NCBI GenBank assembly: GCA_900543755.1
Contig: UQSP01000024.1
Coordinates: forward strand, 1-30,283
Length of the DNA stretch: 30,283 bases
Direction: 5' to 3'
Origin: an uncultured Eubacteriales bacterium
Lineage (GTDB): Bacteria > Bacillota > Clostridia > Christensenellales > Pumilibacteraceae
Positions 15,138-21,853 of this stretch are shown in pieces (the first letter of the stretch is position 1; every line of letters starts with the position of its first letter). The position numbers were made by a program, and so were the translations under genes. Below the pieces are notes generated by a model. It made no database searches. It worked only from the letters and a program-made list of their open reading frames with translations, and was not told the DNA's origin.

Positions 15138-15767
15138 TCAGAATTCCTCTTCGTCATATAAGGAATATTCCTCTTTAACGCGCTCTAAGGCGGCATCGAT
15201 GTCCGAATATGAAAAGCCGCGTGCGTAAAGGTGATGCTTTAACTTTGCCATGACGAAATCCCGATGAGTGCGTATATATTTTTCCGCGGCGGCAAATGCG
15301 GCGTCCGCTTGCGAATCGATTTCTTCAAGTGCCTCCTCCGCCGCCATGGAATCCGCGCCCAGTCTTTTGAGTTCGGCACGGATTTTGTTTACGCCCGCTT
15401 TAGTACGGTATGCCGCAACGTACTCAAAGCAGAATTTACGGTCGTCGCAAAGTCCGTACTCCCTCAGCTTTTGAAGCACCGCAGACAAAACATTATAAGT
15501 GTAACCCTTTTCGCGCAAAAATTTTTTGATTTCCGACTCGGTGCGCAACCTTATCGAAACGAATTTTACGGCTTTTTCGAAAGCCGTACCCGATTCGCTT
15601 TCAAGCTGAATGGCCGAAAGCTCGTCTTCGCTTATCTCGACTCCCGGCTGAAGTCTGTATTTAACCGCAGTAAGTGCTTCCAGTCCGCAGACGAAAACTC
15701 CGTCAAGGTATACGTTGACGCGGTTCTTGTTTTTTCTTTGACAAGCAATTTCGGTGATTTTACCCAT
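15138..15767 (-). CDS. recX: RecX-family regulator of RecA
   Basis: RecX, 209 residues, which modulates RecA filaments. All-helical repeats are visible: ESGTAFEKAVKFVSIRLRTESEIKKFL, VLSAVLQKLREYGLCDDRKFCFEYVA and the last repeat FVMAKLKHHLYARGFSYSDIDAALE. An N-terminal basic beta segment (GKITEIACQRKNKNRVNVYLDG) precedes them, as in Firmicutes RecX. ATG 15767 gives this typical N-terminus. A longer in-frame start at 15818 would run through the promoter. No ribosome site precedes ATG 15767; instead TATAAT lies exactly 6 bases before it, so the mRNA may be leaderless. First gene of the minus-strand run recX-acpS-nnr. Confidence 0.93.
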   Translation of the reverse strand: MGKITEIACQRKNKNRVNVYLDGVFVCGLEALTAVKYRLQPGVEISEDELSAIQLESESGTAFEKAVKFVSIRLRTESEIKKFLREKGYTYNVLSAVLQKLREYGLCDDRKFCFEYVAAYRTKAGVNKIRAELKRLGADSMAAEEALEEIDSQADAAFAAAEKYIRTHRDFVMAKLKHHLYARGFSYSDIDAALERVKEEYSLYDEEEF

Positions 15768-15773
15768 ACCGCT

Positions 15774-15802
15774 ATTATAACAGACGCGCAAAAATATGAC
15801 AA
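15774..15802 (-). promoter_or_regulatory. recX promoter abutting the start codon
   Basis: On the minus strand, TTGTCA (15802-15797), 17-base spacer, TATAAT (15779-15774), 6 bases, ATG (15767). Eleven of 12 promoter bases match consensus, and transcription should begin at about the A of ATG. Confidence 0.75.
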
Positions 15803-15917
15803 CGGTTTTTGCGTGCACTAAGCGTTAAAAAAAACCCTCGCCCGTATTCTATGTTTATTTTTCGATGCGTTTGCGCATAATGGTAATATCATTTCTTTTA
15901 AGGAGGATATTTAAATC

Positions 15918-16115
15918 ATGGCGTCAAAAATGACTACCAAAACCCTGCAGGAGCTTAACGAGCTTCTTAACAGCGAGCAGTTGTGCTACAAAAAATGCTG
16001 CAACTACGTCGCGTCGTGCACGGACCCCGTGCTTAAGACCAAGCTGGGCAATTACGCAGACAACTGCAAGTCCCGCTTCCAGATGCTTTTGAACTATCTT
16101 AACAATCATCAATAA
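15918..16115 (+). CDS. Small CotF-associated, coat-like protein
   Basis: A 65-residue helical protein with the pattern TLQELNELLNSEQLCYKKCCN, then SCTDPVLKTKLGNYADNCKSRFQMLLNYL. It resembles small clostridial proteins found next to CotF-family spore coat genes, with a ferritin-like helix-pair layout. Five cysteines may crosslink it. AAGGAGG lies 11 bases upstream of the ATG. It is 20 bases upstream of the CotF-like gene, so the two form an operon. Role in the spore coat is inferred from the neighbour. Confidence 0.75.
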   Translation: MASKMTTKTLQELNELLNSEQLCYKKCCNYVASCTDPVLKTKLGNYADNCKSRFQMLLNYLNNHQ

Positions 16116-16135
16116 TTCGGAGGAAATTTTTAAAA

Positions 16136-16570
16136 ATGGCAACTTCAACCAAAACCACCGCCGCAAAAAAACAAACCGCGGCAAATAAATCCACTGCGGC
16201 AAATAAATCCGCAACGGCAAAAAAACAGACTGCGATGAAAGCCGACTGCGCAAAATCGTCAGGCGCAAGATGCAAGGCTACGGAATTCGCTCAGGACCAG
16301 TGCAAGCTTTCGGATTACGACATCATATCCGATGTTTTGGGCTCGCACAAATCGCTGATTAAGCTTTACGGCACCGCGCTTTGCGAAATCTCCTGCGAGG
16401 ACCTTAGAAACATCGTTTCAAGCAAGATGAACGAATGCGCTTGCGATCAGCTTGACGCTTTTCTCTATATGAACGAACGCGGTATGTATAAGACCGAACC
16501 CGCGCCCATTCAAAAGGTAAAGGAAGCGCGTCAGAAATTTGCCGGCACCATAAAAAACATTAAAAAATAA
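16136..16570 (+). CDS. CotF-family spore coat protein with Lys/Ala-rich tail
   Basis: A 144-residue protein. Residues about 55-140 match the CotF coat domain: KLSDYDIISDVLGSHKSLI, CEDLRNIVSSKMNECACDQ, and the family end block MNERGMYKTEPAPIQKVKEA. The first about 40 residues are a low-complexity Lys/Ala/Thr tail (TAAKKQTAANKSTAANKS), basic enough to bind nucleic acid or anionic polymer; its DNA has a 15-base direct repeat (16178-16192 and 16196-16210). The gene has a ribosome site GGAGG and a strong terminator after it. Presence suggests a spore-forming lineage, though CotF-like proteins also occur in apparent non-sporulators. Confidence 0.82.
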   Translation: MATSTKTTAAKKQTAANKSTAANKSATAKKQTAMKADCAKSSGARCKATEFAQDQCKLSDYDIISDVLGSHKSLIKLYGTALCEISCEDLRNIVSSKMNECACDQLDAFLYMNERGMYKTEPAPIQKVKEARQKFAGTIKNIKK

Positions 16571-16626
16571 TGTATATTTAGAAAAAGAATGCGCGCCTTA
16601 TCCCATTGAGAAGGCGGCAAAAAAAA

Positions 16627-16663
16627 CAGCGGTTACCCAAAATCAGGTAACCGTTGCTTTTTT
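16627..16663. terminator. Bidirectional terminator between coat genes and lipoprotein
   Basis: CAGCGGTTACC (16627-16637) pairs with GGTAACCGTTG (16646-16656) with one G-U pair, flanked by A-run and T-run on either side, so it serves both convergent genes. Confidence 0.85.
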
Positions 16664-16674
16664 ATTAACGAGTA

Positions 16675-17742
16675 TTATTTGATTATTTCTTCGTATTCGT
16701 AGGAAGTATTGCCGTTTTCGTCAGGCATGCTTTTAACGATATATCTTTTAATTTCGCTACCGTTGCGCACAGTCATGCAAACGACTTCCTTGCCGTTGTG
16801 CATTTCCTTGTCGAACGAAAACATTTTTATCGCACCGTCTTTATAGTACTTCATTTCGACTTCGGTTTCGTTGCGTTCTTCCTCGACGGAAAACTCAGAC
16901 TTTTCAACCGTGACTCCGTTTTCCGTTATCGAACAGCTGTACTCGAATTCGGTTTCGTCGCCGTCGGTTTCGGTCTTGTGTTCCACCGTCATGTAACGCG
17001 ACTGACCGAGATTAACGCGGAATTCCGTTTTGCTTTCGCTTTCGTTGTATTCCGTTTCGATTTCTCTTTCGCCGCGGATTTCGTAATCCTGTCCTTCAAT
17101 CACCATTATCCCTTCGATGGAATAATTCTCCTCGCTTTCGTCGCGGTCATCGTCAAAATCTCTGTCACAGTCGCACTCCCGATCATCGTCAGAATCGAAT
17201 TCTTCCTCACGGTCACGGTCGCGCTCACGGTCACGATTGACGTCATCGCGCAATGTCTGATTGTAATACATCACGTATCCCGACTCTTTGCCGTCAATAT
17301 CCGTAAAAGAAACGGTAACCTTTTCCGCGTATTCCGCGCGGTCGCTTTCCTCGGTTACGATTTTAAATCCGTCATCGTTTAAAAGACTTTCAACCAGCCC
17401 CATGTACCTGTCAAGTTCATTTGTTTCCCCTCCGCTTGTGTCCGTGGTACCGCTCTCGTCGGTAGTGCCGCTTGTGTCGGTAGTGCCGCTTTCGTCAGTG
17501 GTACCGCTTGTATCGGTGGTACCGCTTGTGTCAGCTGCGGGCACCTCATCGTTCATGGAAGAAATAATCATGCCTGCGGAAGCCGCGCTGAAGCCGTAAA
17601 CCGACTTTGCGGAATTAAGATTATCAAGCGAAATTCCGTTTTGACCCGAATTGTTTTTGCCGCCGCTGAGGTCGCACCCCGTAAGCACCAAAGAAAATGC
17701 CAGAACCAGCGACAGAGTTAAAACTGCAATAAATTTTTTCAT
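16675..17742 (-). CDS. Acidic lipoprotein homologous to the adjacent anti-sigma ectodomain
   Basis: A 355-residue lipoprotein: signal peptide with lipobox LTGC (Cys23), then a short linker, then SVYGFSAASAGMIISSM (48-63), a (T/E)SGTTD tandem repeat (72-105), a domain beginning LDRYMGLVESLLNDDG (about 110), a highly charged Asp/Arg/Glu patch around 170-210 with a CDCD pair, and a long beta-rich remainder. The same blocks occur in order in the anti-sigma factor at 18617-19795: YAYGAASVGTMLSSLS, VNRYMALVENLL, VDYTMYYD and ESEENYSIIGILV (here ESEENYSIEGIMV). So the two proteins share an external domain, one lipid-anchored and one on a transmembrane helix. Ribosome site GGAG precedes ATG 17742. 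Function unknown; likely part of the sigma signalling circuit. Confidence 0.85.
   Translation of the reverse strand: MKKFIAVLTLSLVLAFSLVLTGCDLSGGKNNSGQNGISLDNLNSAKSVYGFSAASAGMIISSMNDEVPAADTSGTTDTSGTTDESGTTDTSGTTDESGTTDTSGGETNELDRYMGLVESLLNDDGFKIVTEESDRAEYAEKVTVSFTDIDGKESGYVMYYNQTLRDDVNRDRERDRDREEEFDSDDDRECDCDRDFDDDRDESEENYSIEGIMVIEGQDYEIRGEREIETEYNESESKTEFRVNLGQSRYMTVEHKTETDGDETEFEYSCSITENGVTVEKSEFSVEEERNETEVEMKYYKDGAIKMFSFDKEMHNGKEVVCMTVRNGSEIKRYIVKSMPDENGNTSYEYEEIIK
17433..17532 (-). repeat. Tandem 18-bp coding repeat (about 5.5 copies)
   Basis: Units begin at 17433, 17451, 17469, 17487, 17505 and 17523 (partial), each close to CGCTTGTGTCGGTGGTAC on the plus strand. They encode a Ser-Gly-Thr-Thr-Asp linker with alternating Thr/Glu. 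The period is a multiple of three, so copy number can change without frameshift. Confidence 0.9.
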
Positions 17743-18092
17743 GTTCGTAATCTCCTTAATTGATTTTAAAAGGGGACGGAATCATCCGGAATTTTTATCC
17801 GTCACACCTATATAACAACGCACACCCTCCTTTTTGTTGGTAAATTTCAAAAAAAATTTTAAATTATTTTTTATAAAGCGTTATTGACGAAAAACAGGCT
17901 TTTCCTTTATAATAATATACGGAATGAACTTAATCGGGCAAAACGCTTAAAAAAAATTACGCCTTTAAAGAAATTTTTTCTTATAAAAAGTTTCTGAGTA
18001 AAGGCGAAAATGGTTTTACAAAAAAACTTTAACGAATTTTAAAAAACTCCAACAAAACGAGTACGCAAAATTGTTTATATTACGGATGGGCA
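17743..18092. other. Divergent 350-bp regulatory region of the sigma/lipoprotein locus
   Basis: No gene here. It holds a sigma-A promoter toward the sigma gene (17884-17913). On the lipoprotein side GGAG just before 17742 is the ribosome site. GGAGGGTGTG at about 17832-17823 (minus) and TGTGACGG lie in its leader. I could not assign an ECF-type promoter for the lipoprotein with confidence. The stretch is AT-rich with several A- and T-runs. Confidence 0.5.
17884..17913 (+). promoter_or_regulatory. Sigma-A promoter of the ECF sigma operon
   Basis: TTGACG (17884-17889), 18-base spacer, TATAAT (17908-17913). It leaves a leader of about 170 bases before the sigma gene. An additional autoregulated ECF promoter closer to the gene is possible but not identified. 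Confidence 0.6.
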
Positions 18093-18620
18093 ATGATTAA
18101 CGACAAACTGGAACGCAAAATCATCAAGCTGAAAAACGGCGACATGAGTGCTTTTGACTACGTTTACAAGCACACGAACCGCTCCGTTTATTTTACCGCG
18201 CTTTACATCGTGCGCGACAAAATGACGGCGGAAGACGTTTTGCAGGAAACTTTTATAAAAGCCGTTTCGTCCATCGGTCAATACAAAAGCGGCACGAATT
18301 TCACGGCGTGGATAACTTCCGTAGGGCGTTCGATTGCGCTTAACCATATTAAAAAACGGCGAAGAGAAATCCTGACCGATTTTGAAGAAGACGAATACCG
18401 ATACGGGCGCGAGGACGCGGACGTGCCGTACATATTCGACCTGGCGGCGAAAATTCTGACCGAAGAAGAATACCGTATCGTAATGATGTGCCAGGTTGCG
18501 GGCTACAAGCGAAGAGAGGCGGCGGAATTACTTGATATGCCCATAGGAACCGTTACCTGGAAGTTTAACGAAGCGATAAAAAAACTTAAACAAAATCTCG
18601 AAAAGGAGGAAGGCGCATGA
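18093..18620 (+). CDS. ECF-family RNA polymerase sigma factor
   Basis: A 175-residue group 4 sigma factor. Region 2 (residues about 15-85) reads FDYVYKHTNRSVYFTALYIV, then DVLQETFIKAVSSIGQY, then FTAWITSVGRSIALNHIKK, the standard -10-binding core. Region 4 (about 115-170) reads LTEEEYRIVMMCQVAGYKR, then REAAELLDMPIGTVTWKFNE, the -35-binding helix-turn-helix. Regions 1 and 3 are absent, as in ECF factors. The ATG at 18093 has only a weak ribosome site (GGATGGG). Its 3' end overlaps the membrane anti-sigma gene by 4 bases (ATGA), so the two are translated together. The target regulon probably includes the divergent lipoprotein; that is inference. Confidence 0.93.
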   Translation: MINDKLERKIIKLKNGDMSAFDYVYKHTNRSVYFTALYIVRDKMTAEDVLQETFIKAVSSIGQYKSGTNFTAWITSVGRSIALNHIKKRRREILTDFEEDEYRYGREDADVPYIFDLAAKILTEEEYRIVMMCQVAGYKRREAAELLDMPIGTVTWKFNEAIKKLKQNLEKEEGA

Positions 18621-19795
18621 AAAACGTTAAAAAAATGCTGACCGAGCAAGCCGATAAAATACTGCCGGACGACAGCGTTAAAGAAAACATAAAACGCGAA
18701 CTTAACATATCAGCGTCGGAAGCCGCGCTTTCCTATGCGCACGGCGGAGAATCGTCGGCGCGCACAAACACCAAAAACAAGCTGATTGCCGCCTTTGCCG
18801 CAATAGTCGTGGTGGCACTGGCGCTTGTAATCGCATTGTCGCTGATATTCAAGGATAAAAATCAGCCCTTCTCACCCTTCCCCGCGCCCGGAAATAAATT
18901 CACGCAGATAACCAATGCGGACACGTTTTACGCATACGGAGCGGCTTCGGTAGGGACGATGCTCTCCTCTTTATCTCAGGATAAAGTTTCGGGACTTAAG
19001 ACAAGCGGAGTGCGTCTTGCATCCTTTGACGAAGAGAATTTTCCGACCGATGACGTCAACAGATACATGGCTCTGGTGGAAAATCTTTTGGGCGGCGACG
19101 AAATAAAGGAAACTGTTGTTTCGGGCGATATGGGTTACGAATACGGAATGACGGTATCGTATACCGATTTACTTGGTAACACAGTTGATTACACGATGTA
19201 TTACGACAAGATTTTCCTGTCGTCCGATATTGACAAAGGCGAAAGCGAAGAAAATTACTCGATAATCGGAATTCTTGTTACCGATAAGGGCAATTATCCC
19301 GTGGAAGGCAAGTACGAAACCGAGTCGGAGTCCGAGGGCGGTGAATCCGAGTCGGAGTCGGAGCTTTACTTTAAAGCCTTTACTAACGCAGAGAAAACTT
19401 CCTATATCGAAGTTGAACAGGAATCGGAGTCGGAAAACGAAGGCGGCGAATCGGAATCCGAAACAAAATACAGTTATTCGGTTTTCGTGGGCGGCGTAAT
19501 GACGGAAAAAACGGTCGTGGAATACGAAAACGAAGACGGCGAACTTGAAGTTAAGCTCCTGATAACGACAAATGACGGCGAAAACACTACTCTTACCTTT
19601 AAAGACGAAAGCAAGAAAAATCAACGTATTTTGTTCGTCCGCGGAGAAATGAACGGTAAAGACGTAAGCTTCCGCGTTTACGTATCCGAAGGACAATACA
19701 GATACGAATTTCAGGACGGCTCCTATTCCGACCAGGGCAGATACCACGACGATGACGACGATGACGACGACGAAGATGATGATGACGATGACTGA
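18617..19795 (+). CDS. Transmembrane anti-sigma factor with acidic ectodomain and poly-Asp tail
   Basis: A 392-residue single-pass protein. Residues 1-54 are cytosolic and should hold the sigma factor; no zinc-type HxxxCxxC motif is seen. The membrane helix is about 56-78 (LIAAFAAIVVVALALVIALSLIF-like). The 310-residue external part has YAYGAASVGTMLSSLS (105-120), VNRYMALVENLL (147-158), ESEENYSIIGILV, two Glu/Ser-rich patches (ESESEGGESESE type), and ends in HDDDDDDDD plus further Asp/Glu. It is homologous to the divergent lipoprotein, block by block. GGAGG precedes the ATG within the sigma gene. The acidic patches suggest sensing of cations or cationic molecules, which is a guess. The anti-sigma role rests on gene pairing and topology. 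Confidence 0.85.
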   Translation: MKNVKKMLTEQADKILPDDSVKENIKRELNISASEAALSYAHGGESSARTNTKNKLIAAFAAIVVVALALVIALSLIFKDKNQPFSPFPAPGNKFTQITNADTFYAYGAASVGTMLSSLSQDKVSGLKTSGVRLASFDEENFPTDDVNRYMALVENLLGGDEIKETVVSGDMGYEYGMTVSYTDLLGNTVDYTMYYDKIFLSSDIDKGESEENYSIIGILVTDKGNYPVEGKYETESESEGGESESESELYFKAFTNAEKTSYIEVEQESESENEGGESESETKYSYSVFVGGVMTEKTVVEYENEDGELEVKLLITTNDGENTTLTFKDESKKNQRILFVRGEMNGKDVSFRVYVSEGQYRYEFQDGSYSDQGRYHDDDDDDDDEDDDDDD

Positions 19796-19888
19796 TTTTT
19801 TATCGGGTTTTTGTACTGACGGTATTTTTTGTCTGATATAAATTTATCATAAACCGGCTTAAGCAAATAAAAAGATAAAAGAACACAA

Positions 19889-19928
19889 AAAAAAAGAGCT
19901 TCCGACTTAAAGCAGAAGCCCTTTTTTA
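19889..19928. terminator. Bidirectional terminator between anti-sigma and GGGtGRT genes
   Basis: AAAAAAGAGCTTC (19890-19902) pairs with GAAGCCCTTTTTT (19915-19927), one mismatch, 12-nt loop. T-runs exist on both strands between the convergent genes. Confidence 0.8.
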
Positions 19929-19957
19929 TTACGCAATAAGTTTTATCGAAATCGCAA

Positions 19958-20962
19958 TTACTTGTTCATCGCTTCCTGAACGGCAACCGCGCAAGCGACG
20001 GACGCACCGACCATGGGGTTGTTGCCCATACCGATAAGGCCCATCATTTCCACGTGAGCGGGAACCGACGAAGAACCTGCGAACTGAGCGTCGGAATGCA
20101 TTCTTCCCATCGTGTCCGTCATGCCGTAGGACGCGGGACCTGCCGCCATATTGTCGGGGTGCAAAGTTCTGCCCGTGCCGCCGCCGGAAGCCACGGAGAA
20201 ATAAGCTTTGCCGTTGTCGACAGCCCATTTTTTGTAGGTGCCTGCAACGGGGTGCTGGAATCTGGTGGGGTTGGTGGAATTTCCCGTGATGGAAACGTCC
20301 ACGCTTTCATGCTGCATAATCGCAACGCCTTCCCTTACGTCGTCCGCGCCGTAGCAACGTACTTTTGCCTTTTCGCCGTCGGAGTAAGCGATGGTGTTTA
20401 CAACCTTAAGCTCGCCCGTGAAATAGTCGTATTTGGTCTGGACGTAGGTAAAGCCGTTGATGCGGGAAATAATCATGGCAGCGTCCTTACCAAGTCCGTT
20501 AAGGATAACCTGAAGGGGATTTTTCCTTACCTTATTGGCAGTTTTGGCAATGCCGATTGCGCCCTCGGCGGCGGCAAAACTTTCGTGGCCGGCAAGGAAG
20601 CAGAAGCATTTGGTATCCTCGCTTAAAAGTCTTGCGGCGAGATTGCCGTGGCCCTGACCCACTTCGCGCTGTTCGGCAACGGAGCCGGGAACGCAGAAGG
20701 CCTGAAGTCCCTCGCCTATCGCGACGGCGGCGTCGGTAGCCTTTTTGCAGCCTTTGGCGATGGCGACGGCACAACCCAAAGTATAAGCCCAGGAAGCGTT
20801 TTCAAACGCGATGGGCTGGGTTCCCTTTACGATTTTATCGGGGTCGAAACCTTTGTCAAGGCACATCTGACGCGCGGCCTCGAGGTCTTTAATGCCGTAC
20901 TTTTTGAGGCATTTATTGATTTTATCTATTCTTTTTTCGTAACCTTCGAAAGTAACACTCAT
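19958..20962 (-). CDS. GGGtGRT protein (conserved, uncharacterised)
   Basis: A 334-residue soluble protein defined by its namesake motif, seen here as SVASGGGTGRTLHPDNMAAG in the last third. Other conserved-looking parts: GCAVAIAKGCKKATDAAVAIGEG, FCFLAGHESFAAAEGAIGIAKTANK, ITGNSTNPTRFQHPVAGTYKKWA, and a C-terminal GLIGMGNNPMVGASVACAVAV. Glycine-rich segments suggest nucleotide or phosphate binding, but no known function is established. The ATG at 20962 has AAGGAGG 8 bases upstream and gives the usual N-terminus MSVTFEGYEKRIDKINKCL. It follows the Fe-S scaffold gene by 13 bases and is clearly co-transcribed. In clostridia these two are standard neighbours. Confidence 0.92.
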   Translation of the reverse strand: MSVTFEGYEKRIDKINKCLKKYGIKDLEAARQMCLDKGFDPDKIVKGTQPIAFENASWAYTLGCAVAIAKGCKKATDAAVAIGEGLQAFCVPGSVAEQREVGQGHGNLAARLLSEDTKCFCFLAGHESFAAAEGAIGIAKTANKVRKNPLQVILNGLGKDAAMIISRINGFTYVQTKYDYFTGELKVVNTIAYSDGEKAKVRCYGADDVREGVAIMQHESVDVSITGNSTNPTRFQHPVAGTYKKWAVDNGKAYFSVASGGGTGRTLHPDNMAAGPASYGMTDTMGRMHSDAQFAGSSSVPAHVEMMGLIGMGNNPMVGASVACAVAVQEAMNK

Positions 20963-20975
20963 GACTTTTACCTCC

Positions 20976-21668
20976 TTACTTCGTGCGCGGATCGATGTAG
21001 CTTGCCGCACCCTCGAATCTGCCGTAATGACCGGTGGACTCCTTAAGAGCCTGGTCAGCGCTCATGCCGCCGCGAATCTTGTCCATCATTACGCCCATTT
21101 TAACAAACTCGTAACCGATGATAAGGTTGTCCTTGTCAAGAGCGAGTTTCGTAATATAACCTTCAGCCATTTCAAGGTATCTGACGCCCTTAGCCTCGGT
21201 GCTGTAAATTGTGCCTACCTGACTGCGGTGACCTTTGCCGAGGTCTTCCATGCCGGCGCCGATTTCCAATCCGTCCTCGGAGAAAGCGGACTGGGTTCTG
21301 CCGTAAACTATCTGCAGAAAAAGCTCGCGCATGGCGGTATTGATAGCGTCGCAGACAAGGTCGGTGTTAAGCGCCTCCAGAATGGTCTTGCCGGGAAGAA
21401 TCTCGCCCGCCATAGCCGCGGAATGAGTCATACCCGAGCAACCCAGCGTTTCGACAAGCGCCTCGCGAATAACGCCCTCTTTGACGTTAAGCGTAAGTTT
21501 GCAGGCGCCCTGCTGAGGTGCGCACCAGCCCACGCCGTGCGTAAGACCGCTGATATCTTTAATTTCTTTCGCCTGGACCCATTTGCCCTCTTCGGGAATG
21601 GGCGCAGGTCCGTGGTTGGGGCCCTTGCGGACGCAAACCATTTCTTCTACTTCCCTTGAAAAATGCAT
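20976..21668 (-). CDS. Iron-sulfur cluster scaffold-like protein partnered with GGGtGRT
   Basis: A 230-residue protein related to NifU/IscU-type scaffolds: GWCAPQQGACKLTLNVKEGVI, VETLGCSGMTHSAAMAGEI and DLVCDAINTAMRELFLQIVYG contain the spaced cysteines at positions expected for cluster binding. An extended C-terminal part (YITKLALDKDNLIIGYEFVKMG) is particular to this branch. The N-terminus MHFSREVEEMVCVRKGPNHG fits ATG 21668, with GGAGG 5 bases upstream; a longer in-frame start at 21722 lies next to the -10 box. First gene of the pair with GGGtGRT. Whether it builds clusters generally or for one enzyme is unknown. Confidence 0.88.
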   Translation of the reverse strand: MHFSREVEEMVCVRKGPNHGPAPIPEEGKWVQAKEIKDISGLTHGVGWCAPQQGACKLTLNVKEGVIREALVETLGCSGMTHSAAMAGEILPGKTILEALNTDLVCDAINTAMRELFLQIVYGRTQSAFSEDGLEIGAGMEDLGKGHRSQVGTIYSTEAKGVRYLEMAEGYITKLALDKDNLIIGYEFVKMGVMMDKIRGGMSADQALKESTGHYGRFEGAASYIDPRTK

Positions 21669-21730
21669 ATTACCCTCCAAAAAGATTATTGCCCTGTCTA
21701 TTAAGGCACCTGACTTAGGCACCGATAAAA

Positions 21731-21759
21731 ATTATACCATATCGTGTCCGATTTAACAA
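21731..21759 (-). promoter_or_regulatory. Sigma-A promoter of the scaffold/GGGtGRT pair
   Basis: On the minus strand, TTGTTA (21759-21754), 17-base spacer, TATAAT (21736-21731). Just downstream, AGGCACC (plus strand) repeats directly at 21704-21710 and 21717-21723, across the likely start site; it could be an operator. Confidence 0.65.
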
Positions 21760-21779
21760 CTGTTTTTTCGGCCAAATCG

Positions 21780-21808
21780 TTGCTTTTTTAATCGGGTTAC
21801 TATATAAT
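21780..21808 (+). promoter_or_regulatory. Sigma-A promoter of galE
   Basis: TTGCTT (21780-21785), 17-base spacer, TATAAT (21803-21808); the -35 matches only at TTG. It leaves a 40-base leader before ATG 21854. Confidence 0.5.
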
Positions 21809-21853
21809 AAAATAGAACTGCATAAGTATTTATAATATCAGGGAGGCTTTATA

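Noticed and set aside
17433..17532. CRISPR-like repeat array
   Set aside because: The 18-bp units are contiguous, without spacers, and encode an in-frame protein linker.
19748..19792. Non-coding microsatellite at the end of the anti-sigma gene
   Set aside because: The GAY-rich tract is in frame, uses mixed codons and continues to the stop codon, so it is a real poly-Asp tail.
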